DNA of 64,000 nt from Yponomeuta sedellus (taxonomy: Eukaryota > Arthropoda > Insecta > Lepidoptera > Yponomeutidae), in assembly GCA_934045075.1 (NCBI GenBank), contig OW203722.1:25444726-25508725 (forward strand). The letters run 5' to 3'. Shown here one piece after another: positions 41,386 through 53,700 of the stretch; the first letter of the stretch is position 1; the number at the start of each line of letters is the position of its first letter. The notes under the pieces are model-generated. The model was given only the letters and a program-made list of their open reading frames with translations, was not told the origin of the DNA and made no database searches. The translations under genes and the position numbers were made by a program.

Positions 41386-42484
41386 TGAGTAGAGAACATG
41401 CAAAGGGCACTAATAAAACATTTAAATAGATTTACTATTTATTTACTTATTACACACCAAGGTAATGCATATTAAATAATTTCAAACAGTCCTAAACATC
41501 ACAATTCTGAGAACTTTTCAACGCACCAGTACCAGGCCCGTCATCGCCCCGGATGTGTGCAAATAACTGCAAAAAATATAATAAACGATTCGGAGCTGCA
41601 AATGCTCTGCATCATCAATAACTTTGTTGCATCTTGCCTCTCCGTCGCTCACTATAAGATACTGCATAACGACTTCACGAAGCATGTTGTGATTTTGCAC
41701 TTTGCACTACGAACTAGCTACTTAATAAAAACTATAAAATGACATAAAGCGCGAAGTAAAGAGGTAACCACATCATAGACGGACTGGCGGCAGCGACTTG
41801 CGGGTGCAACGATACAAACTAAAATGAATCTTAAACACGTTAGGTTATCTACTATGATAATAGCTCAAAAATGCCCGGTGCAGTGTGGCGTATGGACGAG
41901 CACGTCACGGGAACGGGCTTTTGTCCATTTCTTATCTGTAACTTCGTAAATATTCCATAAGTCGACAACAGGCCTGTGGTCAGTGCACAGATCAGCATCC
42001 AAAAATATCATGGAGTCACAGAAAAACCATATAAATGACAATGGCAAGAGACCGTATGTCCAACAATCACTGCTAGATATTGATGGTATGCCAAAAATCT
42101 TCTATTGGCATTTGCATATAATGTTGAACGTTATGCTAAGATCAAAAGACTGTAAAGTTTCTAACTGAGCTGAGTTTCAAACTGAGAAATGTAGGCATAA
42201 TTTTCCAGTAAATAAGGCTGGGCAAATAGTATCGATTTATCGTAAATGCCAAGACTAAAATTGCCCATCAAAGGGAATTCTATTATCGATAAAAATCATA
42301 GAGCGCTATTGTGTGCGTCGACAATCTATTGTTGCTTATGATGGATACAATTGTCCTCCCTCTAATATTTTGGACTGCATCCAGATTCGGTTCGGTCAGG
42401 GAGATAGGAACGACCACTACAAAAGAATTGCAAAGCAAATTTGAAGAAAAATCTATTATGCAATAAACTATTTGGCACGCTTAG
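41386..42484. other. No gene recognised
   Basis: AT-rich, unique-looking. Small frames around 41518-41742 and 41865-42168 run on both strands at once and show no family motif. Confidence 0.4.
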
Positions 42485-42547
42485 CCAAAGATCGCGGGTT
42501 CAAGTCCCGGCATGGGTGGAATTTTTAGCCTCTAAATATGGTTTTAA
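42485..42547 (+). mobile_element. Fold-back tRNA SINE, 5'-truncated
   Basis: AGATCGCGGGTTCAAGTCCC (B box), GGCATGGGTGGAATTTTTAG, CCTCTAAATATGG, then T4. The 5' half is gone. AACTATTT on both sides may be a short target duplication. Confidence 0.65.
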
Positions 42548-42686
42548 ATTAACTATTTTACATGAAACATGGCCACCCAAACAACTTACATTGCAGATTT
42601 GGGTGTACGTACCTTTTTATTTTGATTTTAAAGCATTTACTTTTTATATTTATTATAGATAGATATTTTAACGGAGACTCGTCGAC

Positions 42687-43105
42687 ATGTGCATCCTGCC
42701 CGTCCTCACTTACGGCTCCCAGACTTGGTCATTGATCGAAGAACAGAAGTCCAAGCTCAAGGTTTGCCAGCGAGCTATGGAGCGTAGCATGTTGAGCGTC
42801 AGAAGGATTGACCATATCCGCAACACTACGCTACGCTCAAAAACACGCATAGCTGATGTGGGTGCCCAGACTGCAAGGTTGAAGTAGAGCTGGGCAGGGC
42901 ATATCAGCAGAATGCACCCGGATAGGTGGGCAAGACTTGCCACCGAGTGGGTGCCACAAGGTGGTCGCCGCAGGAGAGGTAGGCCAAGAAAACGTTGGCG
43001 AGACGATCTCGACCGACACATGCCGGTCTGAGGTGGCACAAGACAGAAACATCTGGTCTGAGTTGGAGGAGGCCTTTGCCCAGCAGTGGGACACAAACGA
43101 GGCTA
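42687..43105 (+). pseudogene. LINE reverse-transcriptase C-terminus, broken
   Basis: Plus strand: MCILPVLTYGSQTWSLIEEQ, QRAMERSMLSVRRIDHIRNT, SKTRIADVGAQTARLK, then a TAG stop where the family has Trp. It continues SWAGHISRMHPDRWARLATE and GRRRRGRPRKRWRDDLDRHM, and a frameshift precedes the AQQW-type end. The part runs into a poly(A) at 43108. Recent-looking but dead. Confidence 0.75.
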
Positions 43106-43500
43106 CGTAAAAAAAAAATTATAGCCGCCAGTATGTTCTAGTAATGTTTGTCTATTAATGTTTCAGAGCAGAAGAAAAATTTAACTTTCCAATTATTTAC
43201 CACCACTACTACTCGAAATAGTAGGTGATAATTGATTTCTCACATGTGTAATATCTATCTATGGATAGTTGTATCTACAAATTATGTTCCATGAAATCCT
43301 GAATACATGATTATTACCAAGCATGCCATAATTTATCTAGTACTAGCCGTAAACCTCCTTCAAATGATACCGGTTCTTTGAGCCCTAGGTCTTCTTCATC
43401 GAGCCGCTACCAGTGCTCTGCCTCAAAAAGTATAAGTAATATTTAATAAATCACTGTGTTGAATGTAAATAAGTAACAGCTTTCGCGTTCGCGTTCCTAC

Positions 43501-43704
43501 CTCGCTGCAAGATCTATTACGGGGCCTATCGAAAGGCGATCGTGTGAGACGAATCGGCCGCAACGGAGCGCGCAGGAGTGAGTCATTGCTGTTCATCGAC
43601 AAACGCGATGCGGCGCGCGTCTCACTATTTTCCAACTTGAAAGCTAATGATATCTGCCTAATTGTTTTTTCTCGGATATTGGTGATCTTTTGGTGATACC
43701 CCAT
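43501..43704 (-). CDS. Candidate coding exon of a host gene (partial)
   Basis: A GC- and CpG-rich island in AT-rich surroundings. The minus strand is open from ATG (MGYHQKITNIREKTIRQ) through an Arg/Ser-rich stretch (MNSNDSLLRAPLRPIRLTRS, PFDRPRNRSCSE) to a donor-like GCGAG/GTAGGA at 43499-43501. The composition change and donor suggest a first coding exon. No family recognised and no second exon found. Confidence 0.3.
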
Positions 43705-45373
43705 TTGGTGACTGCCCTTTATAAATTTTTATTTAGGTACACTTTATTGTAAGTAGCTTTAAAGATAACAATGCATTAAAACGTTTGTTCAAATAACATG
43801 CTATGATTAAACAATAAATGCGTATAATTGGATACAATAGCTAAAATATCATACAGAACATAAATTATTATGTTTGTACATAATTGATTTGAGGAATAAA
43901 AACATGTTTGTCTCTAATCACTTTAGATAACTCTTTAGCTTTTACCACCGGACTAGTAAACCAATTTCTAGAATATTATCACATACAAATGTACTATGAC
44001 AGTAAAGACCACGGAGCAGATATGCAATGGGACAGATGCAAAGCAGATCAACTTGGAACTCACTTTTAAAGGTCATCTCATCTAGAAAACATTTGATAAT
44101 TATTCATACTATGAGGGTTCCTCGAACTCAGTATATCGGTGTAATCATTATAAGAATAAATTAGTTTTTGAACTAAAACTTTCGTAAGCACAACATGATT
44201 AAGCTCTGCGAATAGGAGCGAAACCTGGTCGGACTCTTCCGATATAACAACACTCGTAAGTAGATCTGGTTTAATTCAGTTAAAATATTATTATAAAAAT
44301 AAAAAACATCAAACTGCGTTTTAATGAGAAAATGATTAAAACGATGAAACTGAGACTTATGAACTTCAAAACCTTAACATACGTGACTACTGTAGTGAAA
44401 ATAACATAACAAAAACGTGGGTGTTACTTAGAATTTTAATCTAATATGGAAATAAAAAAAATACATAGTACAAAAATATTTATTCTGTCCAGTAATGTTA
44501 CACCATGAGGTGCAGAAACCCATCAAGTAAGCACTTAACCTGTCTGGTTGATCCCGTTGTTTCATAAACATCTCGTGTTTGATATTAAAATCCTCCGACC
44601 AGGGTTTTTATTCAGCGATTTTTATTTAAAAAATCTGTATATTTAGTAAGTCTTAGAATAGGTCGTAGGCTAATTAATATGGAAAAACAACATTGTGTCG
44701 TCAGCTAGTTTTTCAATAAAAAAACGCCACTTTAAGAGACATTATATTATTACGGATATATTATTTTAACTGTTAATTGATTATACAGATTTATTTGTTT
44801 TCAATATGCAATTGTGACTATGTTTTATTGTAATTTAAGCTAAATAAACTTCTGCTTTTGTTTTATACTTAAAATATAAACTGACGATGTTGTTACCTAA
44901 ACTGAATAAATGAATATGAATATGAATATTCATTTATTATATATAATTTACGTTATCCGTGAGCATAGCTAAGGTGGTTTCACATAGGAATGAGTGCAAG
45001 TTCTGTGTTGAATATTTTTCACTGGCTCTGTGCGGTGATGAATAAATTCACACTATGAGTCTAGGGGCCAGACGTATCAGTCAGCATCAACACGTTGCTA
45101 TTGCAAGCCAATTATCTTAAGGATTTACCGCCAGAGGTAAGGTACAGATTAGTTAAGGTGTCAGAAACTCCACCGTACCTTAGAAAACTATGTTCGAAAA
45201 ATTTAAGTGTTTTTAAAAATACTTGACATGTAAAGCTAAAAGATGATTATTCGCGTATGTATGAACTGACACACTAATATAACGTTCCCTGGATTATAAC
45301 AAAAAAAAATTGCTAGTATGCTTATGAATTCATGGGTATATATTGCAACAAGAAATTAAATGAAGTGAAATGA
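43705..45373. other. No gene; inverted-repeat element scrap
   Basis: AT-rich. At 44130-44275, GTAAGCACAACATGATTAAG and CCTGGTCGGACTCTTCCGA repeat one half of the nested element at 32606-33384. Nothing else was recognised. Confidence 0.45.
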
Positions 45374-45790
45374 AAAGGTTTTATTCAAAGTAGCACAGAA
45401 ACTGCAGCTCAATTTTTTTTCTTTTAAGTATTTATAATGTTAATAAAAATACACATTTTATTTATTTACAGCTTCGTCAAACCATTGCTGGTTGGTCTTG
45501 AAGCTAGCAAAAGAACGTTTCAAGTCAAACTGGGTGTTGATTTCTAAGTCTAGATCATTTTGGAGAAAAAATCAACTTACAAACTCTTTTTTAGTCTTTT
45601 CAAAGTCATTTATTAACAGAATTTACATTATTATTGTAAAATACAGAACTTATGCATTATACTTTAATTTCAGACATCATTGTCATCTAAATAATCCTTT
45701 ATGTTATACTCGTAGTAGCCCTTTTGGCACGAAGTGTACTTAACACATTTTTTGAACCGCGTTTCAGGCAAGATTTTACTATAGAAGCGC
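45374..45790 (-). pseudogene. 3' end of an unidentified multi-copy gene (uninterrupted copy)
   Basis: Minus-strand order: open segment PETRFKKCVKYTSCQKGYY, EYNIKDYLDDNDV, stop; spacer ending CTCCAAAATGATCTAG (polypyrimidine plus AG, acceptor-like); then a second open segment LEINTQFDLKRSFASFKTNQ, QWFDEAVNK, stop; and GAATAAA at 45374-45380. Shared coding and acceptor words with 23745-25600 show two copies of one gene end. It may be a real terminal exon or a pseudogene. Family not recognised. Confidence 0.45.
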
Positions 45791-47217
45791 AGTTTTGCCA
45801 TATTAATAACATAGTTTTGCTATAATACCACCTATTTTGAGACCTACCAAATATACACAAGAAGTAATTTCGGGCGCATTGGCTAAAAAAACACTGTGAC
45901 ACAAGACTTTTTACAATAATGTTGTCCTACTGTTGTAGATTTTAAGCTAGCTGGTTTGGATAAAAGTTGGCACAGGTATTAAAACTCTGTTCATTGAATT
46001 TGCTTTCGAAAGGAACATTGGAATGATACCTATAACATTTTTAGGATTGAAAAAAAGAAGGAGTAGGTCCTATTTCATTTAGAAAACAATGTAACAAAAT
46101 AAGACGGTAGCAAAGCGATTCCAAGTTATGCAACTCCGGAACATGAGATATCTCCTACAGGTCAATATCACACCGGCCGTAATATTGACGTAATTAATTC
46201 TTGCTACTAAGCAAATAAATTTATCACTGCAGTAGAAAATTACAGTTAGAGATGTCTACATAATTTGCAAAAGTACTTAAGAGCCTCCAAAGGCTCGGGA
46301 GGTAAAATCGCGAAAAGTTTAAGTTCTCTGAGAGACTGGCCACTGTTAGGCATAGTTATCGCTCTCGCGATCCTTATGTATTCTCTACCCATTATCTCAG
46401 CTGTCAACCGACACTTCGTAACCACCGCCCACGCGGCGGCGTGGCAAAACTGGCAAATGACTTACCACGTTGTAAATATTGAGCGCGGTGATTTAGGAAG
46501 CTTTGTCTGCTGCTATACAGCCTACGACAAAGACCTATTAGTCGGATAGGCCGTTGAGAAATGTGCTTTTAAACGCGAGTTTGACGCGGCGTATTTTATG
46601 AGTCTCAGCCCCAGTTTCTCGAATCGTTTAATCTACCCCTTAAGTAAATAGAAATAGAAATAGACACGTTTATTTGGTACCATTATAAAAAATAAAACAT
46701 ATAATCTAGATATTTAAGAACTAGGAATTGGCACCAAATGGCCCCCGCTCAGCTTTAGCCGTGGCCGATAGCGACCACGACGCTGGTTTTCAGCGGATAC
46801 CAAAACAAAACAACACAGAACAAACAAAACAAAACTTAGACACAGAACGGCATCTACCGCGAGGCCGCAATACAATTTTTTTTAATTAATTCTTTTTGTT
46901 TTTGCCCATCATAAAAACATTTAAAAGCGTGAGCGTGTGTGCGCGTATTTGGAATGAGTGAGTGCTGTGGGGATAGCTACAGAAACATAACAATCGATAC
47001 ATACTTCCATAAAATAAAATAAAATATACACTACATATACCACATAAGTCCTGGCGTCCTTTAGATAGGACATCATATATAACTTTCTCAATTCCCACCC
47101 AATTAAATTTAAGTAGAAGATCTGGAAATCTTACTATTCTGGGTACAATATTTTTATAGAAAACATCTGGTGATTTTTTTTTAATCTTCGTAATTTTACT
47201 AGATTTAGATGGAAGCG
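45791..47217. other. No gene recognised
   Basis: Mostly AT-rich. At 46265-46549 a plus-strand frame contains a hydrophobic stretch (LLGIVIALAILMYSLPIIS) in GC-richer DNA but lacks an ATG in context and any motif. The rest shows nothing. Confidence 0.35.
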
Positions 47218-47300
47218 GAGCAGTGGTAGCGTAGCGGTAGAACACAGACTTCTTAATCGGGAGGCCGTGGGGTCGATTCACGGCACGTAGCGACACTTTG
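47218..47300 (+). mobile_element. tRNA-like SINE head
   Basis: GTAGCGTAGCGGTAGAACAC, GACTTCTTAATCGGGAGGC, then GGGGTCGATTCACGG: A box, anticodon arm and degraded B box, as at 11255. Confidence 0.5.
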
Positions 47301-47778
47301 TTTTGTAAGTAAGCCTAAATTCTTTTTTTCTCAGAGAATTATTTGTGTTCCGATTTACTGATTGTTAATGTAATCGAAACAGATGGCAAAAAATCTGTTT
47401 AGTATTTTTTCGCTTTTTTTATAGAATAAGTATAAAGAAGAAAAAAATCACTTCCACAAGTTCTTAACGGTTTGTTTTAAAATATGCACGTGTTAAAGTG
47501 GGTTCTACTTTATTCATTTTTTTCACACTGCATCAAGAAAAAAGATACATGTGATTTTTTTTAGTTAGAAAGAAACATACATAAAAAAATAAAACAGGTG
47601 AATTAAAAATCTATTACTTTATTACAGTCTGTCAAAAACACAGTCTGTTAAAACTTGACTTGAAAAAGGCAAAGATCTCGTAAAGCGCAATTTTCATTCC
47701 ATAAAATTATAAAAATAAGTAACACTACATAAACATATAATATATTCTAAGATTGATTGAAACATATAATATATTAAA

Positions 47779-48144
47779 GAAGCGCTCGTGGCCTAGGCGA
47801 ACCGAGTGATTGGAATCAATCACTTGGTTAAGCAACAACAGGCGCGGTCAGGTACGGGATGGGTGAGCGTCTCGTGACTACCGCTAGTGGCATTTTTCCG
47901 AGCGCTTCCGTGCTTCGCAAGGCACGTTAAGCCGTTGGTGCCGGCTGTCATATAATGGCAGTCGTTAAGCCATGTCAGAGGCCTTATGGGCGGCTTGATA
48001 ACTTCTGTCAATAAGGCCCGCCACTGTCTTACAATCCTCCACCAACTCGGACTTGGCCCCCGTGGTGGAGTATGGCCTAGCCTTCCTGCGGTGCAGGAAG
48101 AGACCCGTGCCCTAGCAGTGGGGACTTACAAGGGTTGATAACGA
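47779..48144 (+). mobile_element. 5S rRNA-derived SINE, subfamily A, full length
   Basis: Complete copy: GAAGCGCTCGTGGCCTAGGC; 5S-like core at about 47817-47872 (GGTTAAGCAACAACAGGCGC, GGATGGGTGAGCG); then the body to ACTTACAAGGGTTGATAACG. It is the second reference copy for the family; the C box has one change (GAGCG for GACCG). Confidence 0.85.
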
Positions 48145-48375
48145 ATATTATAAGAACTTATAATCTAAGATACGCATCTTAGATTATGAGTCCTTGTTCT
48201 ATAGGGTTAGCTAATCCGGAACACAATTTAATAGCAAGATACGTCACGACCGCTAGCGCTTAAACTAGGCCGAGCCTGTATCTCAAACGCTAGTTCCTTC
48301 CATTGGACCTAACTCATTTATATCAGATATTGTATGGAATCAGGCGTTACTTTACCGAAATCCATAAAAGCATAA

Positions 48376-48516
48376 AAATGTTAAAATTACTTTGCTAAAT
48401 TCCGCCAAAAATCCCACAAGCACCATGCGGTTAGTTAATGCACCGCTCTCCCTCCCACTTTTTCAAGCTTTTGCGTAAAAACGTTGAAGTTTTGGCGAAA
48501 TTTAGCAAAGTAATTT
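48376..48516. mobile_element. MITE with 28-bp TIRs (TTACTTTGCTAAA family)
   Basis: AAAATTACTTTGCTAAATTC at the left mirrors GAAATTTAGCAAAGTAATTTT at the right, each with CGCCAAAA inside. The internal CCACAAGCACCATGCGGTTA block is shared with 32930. The outer word TGTATGGAATCAGGCGTTAC lies upstream as in the nest at 32606. Confidence 0.7.
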
Positions 48517-48554
48517 TCTCATTTATACAGTTTATTTATAATTCATAAATATAA

Positions 48555-48650
48555 AATATCGATTGATAGAGAACACTTTGTTGCACAACCAGAAAAAAGG
48601 ATACAACCATGATTTCTTAAATCAAAGTATTGTTATACAATTGATAACAA
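48555..48650 (-). mobile_element. LINE 3' UTR fragment
   Basis: On the minus strand: CATGGTTGTATCCTTTTTTC, GGTTGTGCAACAAAGTG and TCTCTATCAATCG. The same segment with a clearer (ATCT)n tail is at 61535-61680. Confidence 0.5.
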
Positions 48651-48670
48651 GTTGACAATACCTCTGCAAG

Positions 48671-48977
48671 TCTACGGAGGCCAGAGTACCTTGTCGGCGA
48701 AGCTAGTACGGAGCCCCGGCTCCGCAAAGCCATCCCAAATACCCCGCAATTGGGCAATTCCCTCCTCCCTCTTATTGAGAGAATAAACAAGCGCAAAAAA
48801 TACAAATCAATTGTCCCGCGACGACTTAGCGACAGTATAACAGATCGGGAATGTAAATACATTGGAAATCTACGGAGGGCTCTGTCGGAAACGCTAGGAA
48901 AAAGAAGCTTTTTTCTAATTTCTGCGCAAAGTCCGCATTTTGCTGAGCATATCCTTAATATCGTAAATCTTACCTAA
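48671..48977 (+). CDS. Candidate terminal exon of a host gene, basic product (partial)
   Basis: A plus-strand frame is open from about 48648, or from a possible acceptor CTCTGCAAG/TCTACGG at 48671, to TAA at 48975-48977. AATAAA signals follow at about 49030 and 49053, a normal 3' UTR spacing. The product has paired basic residues: SLRRPEYLVGEAS, ERINKRKKYKSIVPRR, KYIGNLRRALSETLGKRSFF. GKR and KR sites would suit a secreted peptide precursor, but no signal peptide is in this exon and no family is established. Confidence 0.3.
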
Positions 48978-49107
48978 CAATCAATTAATTCACTAGATAA
49001 TTTTAAGTTATTGCTGCACTTTCCTGTAATAATAAACAATTTTTCAATTGAAATAAAAACCAATCATTACAGTGGTAAAAGTTTTTTTTATTTTATAATA
49101 TAACAGG

Positions 49108-49183
49108 AAACAAGATAAGATAAGAATATTCTTTATTGCACACTCGAAAAATAACAAATACAAAATAATAACAAATGTACATA
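49108..49183 (-). mobile_element. LINE 3' tail with (ATCTT)n
   Basis: On the minus strand TGCAATAAAGAATATTCTT is followed by ATCTTATCTTG: poly(A)-signal-like word plus short-repeat tail. It abuts the tandem duplication. Confidence 0.5.
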
Positions 49184-50020
49184 GTACAATTGGCGGCCTT
49201 CCTTACGATGGAAAGTGGCTGAAGGAAATTAGAACAAATGCAAATATTTCACCTTATCTCTTTATACAATAGATATTATAAACTATGTTATAGCCTGTTC
49301 CCTTTTGCGCAGACCGCTTGGTCCCTGACAGCTCAAGCAATGTCATCGATGAAATTGGCCACCTTTCTATAATCACTCCTAAGCCATAGTCCCGCTGTGT
49401 GACCAAATAACTTGCTCATTTCCATTTGAATTAGGTGATTCACAAGCCAACATTTCATTTGCATCGATAATTCGCGGAAGTCTTGAAGCGCAGGCGGTTT
49501 TTTGAACTCCTTTATCTCTCCATCAAATGTCCAGCTAGCTGCTGTTAGGATGACAACAGCTAGCTCTATCTGCCAACTTTTAATGTCTCCTACCAATCTC
49601 GTCCATTGTTTTTCAATCACCCTAGTTATGTCATTAACTGACTGTCTGACTGACTGTCTGACTGATTGTCTGACTGACTGTCTGACTGACTGTCAATAGG
49701 TATCTACCGATCTCCCACCAGAACTTTGGCTTTGTCACCGCCTTTAAGATGGTGCATAAGTCCATGGTCTGTCCTGCCGTCTGACCACACACTCTGACTT
49801 TTACGTTCTTAGACACACTTTCACTCATTGCGATCGTATTTTTGGGTAATTATAAAAATAGTATGAGCTCTATTCTAAACGCCTACCTGGACTGTTCGGC
49901 ACCATGCTTGTTACACCAGGCTAAGGGATTCTCCCAAAACTCACAACGGGCCCCTAAAAAAGGGGTCCGCCATCAACGGGCCACCGAAGCCCCCTAATTT
50001 GACGCTCCGCACGCCCATAC
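49184..50020. repeat. Tandem duplication, copy A (empty site for the Gypsy element)
   Basis: Begins GTACAATTGGCGGCCTTCC and ends GCTCCGCACGCCC. It includes an 8-base TGACTGTC minisatellite (about 49634-49695) absent from copy B. The GGGTA at 49844-49848 is present once: this is the unoccupied counterpart of the Gypsy target. Minus-strand fragments (e.g. WTRLVGDIKSWQIELAVVIL) are open here but not in copy B, so coding is doubtful. Confidence 0.8.
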
Positions 50021-50633
50021 GTACAATTGGCGGCCTTCCTTACCATGGAAAGTGGCTGAAGGAAATTAGAACAAATGCAAATATTTCACCTTATTTCTTT
50101 ATACAATAGATATTATAAACTATGTTATACCCTGTTCCCTTTTGCGCAGACTGCTTGGTCCTCGACAGCTCAAGCAATGTCATCGATGACATTGGCCACC
50201 TTTCTATGATCACTCCTAAGCTATCGTCCTGCTGTGTGACCAAATAACTTGCCCATTTCCATTTAAATTTGGTGATGCGTAATAATTCAGCTGCATCGAT
50301 AGTTCGCCGAAGTCTTGTGCACACGCGGTTTTTTGAACTCCTCAATATATCCAGCTATCTGCTCTTAGGAAGACAGCAGCTAGCTCTGTCTGCCAACTTC
50401 TACCGTCTCCTACCAATCTCGTCCATTGTTTTCCAATCACTTTAGTTGTGTCATTAACTCATCGGCTCGCTGGACTGTCAATAGGTACCTACTGATCTCC
50501 TACCAGAACTTAGGCTTTATCACCGCCTTAAAGATGGTGCATAAGTCCGTGATCTGCCCTACCGTCTGACCACACTCTCTGGCTTTTAGGTTCTTAGACA
50601 CACTTTCACTCGTTGCGATCGTATTTTTGGGTA
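50021..50633. repeat. Tandem duplication, copy B, left part
   Basis: Aligns with 49184-49848 with roughly 10% substitutions and several indels, ending with GGGTA at the Gypsy insertion. It continues at 55085. Confidence 0.8.
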
Positions 50634-50759
50634 TGTTATATATGTATATCTAGCTATAGATAGGTAGGTGGCTGTGCCACCGGTCTTGCTTGCGGACCAA
50701 TAAATAATCAGTGTGCCGATACCTGCCGTTTCACTTACACGCCCCATTCGGATATAACA
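50634..50759 (+). repeat. Gypsy 5' LTR
   Basis: 126 bp from TGTTATATATG to GGATATAACA; the ends are inverted (TGTTATA / TATAACA). AATAAA occurs in ACCAATAAATAATCAG. Confidence 0.95.
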
Positions 50760-50760
50760 G

Positions 50761-50773
50761 TGGCGACGAGGAT
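50761..50773 (+). other. Gypsy primer-binding site (tRNA-Ser)
   Basis: TGGCGACGAGGAT starts one base after the LTR. It is complementary to the 3' end of serine tRNA(GCT), as known for several insect Gypsy elements. Confidence 0.75.
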
Positions 50774-50795
50774 CTACCCGCGTTAGCGAAAAATC

Positions 50796-53700
50796 ATGGC
50801 TCAACTCGGAATCCTAAGCAGTTTTGACCATAATTCACAGTGTTGGCAAACTTTCAAAGGCCGAATAACTCAATGGTTTATCGCAAACGATGTGGAGGCC
50901 GAAGTGAAAAAAAGAGCGGTGTTATTAAGTGCACTCAGTGATTGCACCTTCAAGTTGGCGGCGGATTTGGCTTTGCCAAAAGATATTCAAACCGTACCGT
51001 ATGATGTTATTATCATACTCTTGGATGAACATTTCACTCCGAAGACAAAGGGATTCGGTGGGAGATACAACTTTTACGCCGCGACACAGAGCTTGGAAGA
51101 GACTCACACACAATGGGCAGCGAGACTGCGTGGACTAACGGCGAACTGTCGTTTTCTCAATATAGAAGAGGCGCTTCGTGACCAGTTCCTGATGGGCATG
51201 TTACCAGGTCCTGAACGGGACAAATTGTTTGCACAAGATCTCGCAGACTTAACATTGGCAAAGGCGGTTGAACTTGCGGACAGCATGAGAAGCGCGCGGG
51301 CGATGACAGCTGCCGCGTCGGGACAACAGGGCCGGGCGCAGGACAATCAGCTTTTCAAAATCGCAAAAAGTTCAAAAAGTGCTAGTGTATACCAAGTGCA
51401 ATGTCAAGTGTGTGGGTTAAAAAACCACGAAACTACGAAATGTCGTTATGCAAAATACAAGTGTAAGAAATGCAATGAAAAAGGGCATTTACGTCGCATG
51501 TGTACCAAAATTAATTTCATAGAAAGTGAGGGGGTACTTCATGAGAATGGCGATGATGACGGTGAGTTGTCGTTGTTTAATATTCGCTCGGTGAGGGGGG
51601 AGCCAATGACTGAACGGGTGTTGGTCCAGGGCGTGCCAATAGATTTTCAGGTCGATAGTGGGTCTGCTGTCACGGCGATTTCAGAAAAAACCTACCAGCA
51701 GATTTTTAAACATGTGCCATTATCGTTACCATGCAAGCGGTTGCTCTCATACACAGGGGACAGCATCAACTGTGTAGGTATTGCACGGTTAGACTTGTCT
51801 TACTTAGGCCACACTAGTGTTCTGAATGTATATGTCATACGCAACGGTGGTCCGCCCCTGTTAGGTCGAGATTTTATATCGATTTTTAAACTTGAAATGA
51901 TGCCGGTAAATTATTGCGAAAAGGCAGACGATCTTATTGTTCAATTACAATCCACTTTTGCTGCTGTGTTTTCAGACCGTTTGGGCAAGTTTAATAAATT
52001 CACTGTAAAATTGCAGCTTAAAGAAGATGCTAAACCTGTTTTTTATAAAGCGCGGTCAATGGCCTATGCATTAAAAGAAAAAGTCAACAAAGAGATAGAT
52101 CGGTTATTACTTGAAGGTATATTGCAGCGAATTGATTATGCAGAGTATGCGTCACCAGTGGTGCCGGTTTTAAAACGTAACGGATCAATTAGGCTGTGTG
52201 CGGATTATTCTGTCTCATTAAATAAGCAGCTACAAATAGAACAGTATCCGTTACCGACAGCGCATGAGCTCTTTACTAGGTTGCATGGTGGGCAACAATT
52301 TAGTAAACTAGATCTAACACAGGCGTACGCACAGTTTGAGCTGGACGAAGCTTCTCAGAAGTATACTTGCATAAACACACACCGAGGTGTTTTCAAGTAC
52401 ACGCGACTCGTGTTCGGTTTGGCGAGCGCCCCGGCTATCTTCCAGCGCGCAATGGACTGCGTGCTAGCGGGCATGGAGGGAGTTCTATGCTTATTAGACG
52501 ACATATTGGTTACAGGGGTGACGAAAGACCAACACTTAGAAAGACTGAGCGCAGTGTTACTCAGATTGCAGGATGCAGGATTAACATTGCAAAAAGAGAA
52601 ATGTGAATTTCTAAAAGACGAAGTGGAATACTTGGGGCATACGATTGATAAACATGGATTGAAAAAGTCATCAAAAAAGGTCGAGGCAATGCTCAATGCC
52701 CCAGTACCCACAAATGTCTCGAAACTTCAGTCGTTTCTGGGATTGGTAAATTATTATAGGAACTTCGTTCCCGCGGCTTCAACCGTTCTTAGTCCACTGT
52801 ATAATTTATTGCAGAAGGGGACCAAATGGTGCTGGACGCCTGAGCATGACGATGCGTTTAAAACAATTAAAGAATTATTAGCATCAGAACAAGTTCTAGC
52901 ACACTTCAACCCGGAAGCAAAAATTATTTTGACTGTGGACGCGTCACCGAGTGGGTTAGGGGCGGTACTATCGCAAGTCGGTGAAGACGGAGTGGAGCGG
53001 CCCGTCTCATTCGCATCTCGCACTCTAAATAAGGCAGAAAAAAATTATGCCCAGATCCAAAAGGAGGCAACTGCTATTGTTTTTGGTGTGCGACGATACC
53101 ATCAATACCTGTATGGTCGGGCTGTACCTTTCACTCTCCGAACCGATCATAAACCACTGCTCTCTATTTTCGGCCCTTACCGCGGGATACCGGAAGTATC
53201 GGCCAACCGGTTGCAAAGATATGCACTTTTTTTAAGTGCATATAATTATACTATTGAGTATGTACGGAGCGCAGATAACAGCGCCGATTTTTTATCTCGA
53301 GCTAGCTTGCCGGAGTGTGAGTCACGCGGCACGGGAAGCCAGGGGGAAAGATGCGCGGGCAGCGGGGTGCAAGCGGCATGTGACGTAATAGAGGATCGCG
53401 CGTCTTATGTGAATTTTGTGATTGATGCCAGTTTGCCAATAACAATTACAATGCTGCGCGAGGAAACCCGCAAGGATGTTATCCTTAAGGAAGTTATACA
53501 TTTCATTCAGCAGGGTTGGCCATCTAAAATCACCAATACTGACTTGAAACCATACTTTTTAAACCGATCTGAGTTATCGTATGAAAGTGGGTGTGTCATG
53601 CGAGGGCACAAAATAGTCATCCCAGCAAAATTAAGGCCGCAAATATTATCAGAATTGCACAAGTCTCATTTAGGTATTTGCAAAACCAAAGCAGAAGCTC

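Noticed and set aside
46265..46549. 94-codon frame with a hydrophobic segment (LLGIVIALAILMYSLPIIS)
   Set aside because: No ATG in a good position, no splice signals that fit, and no recognisable motif; left undecided and not called as a gene.
49333..49620. 95-codon minus-strand frame in tandem copy A
   Set aside because: The matching part of copy B is broken and differs in frame, so it is not conserved as coding.
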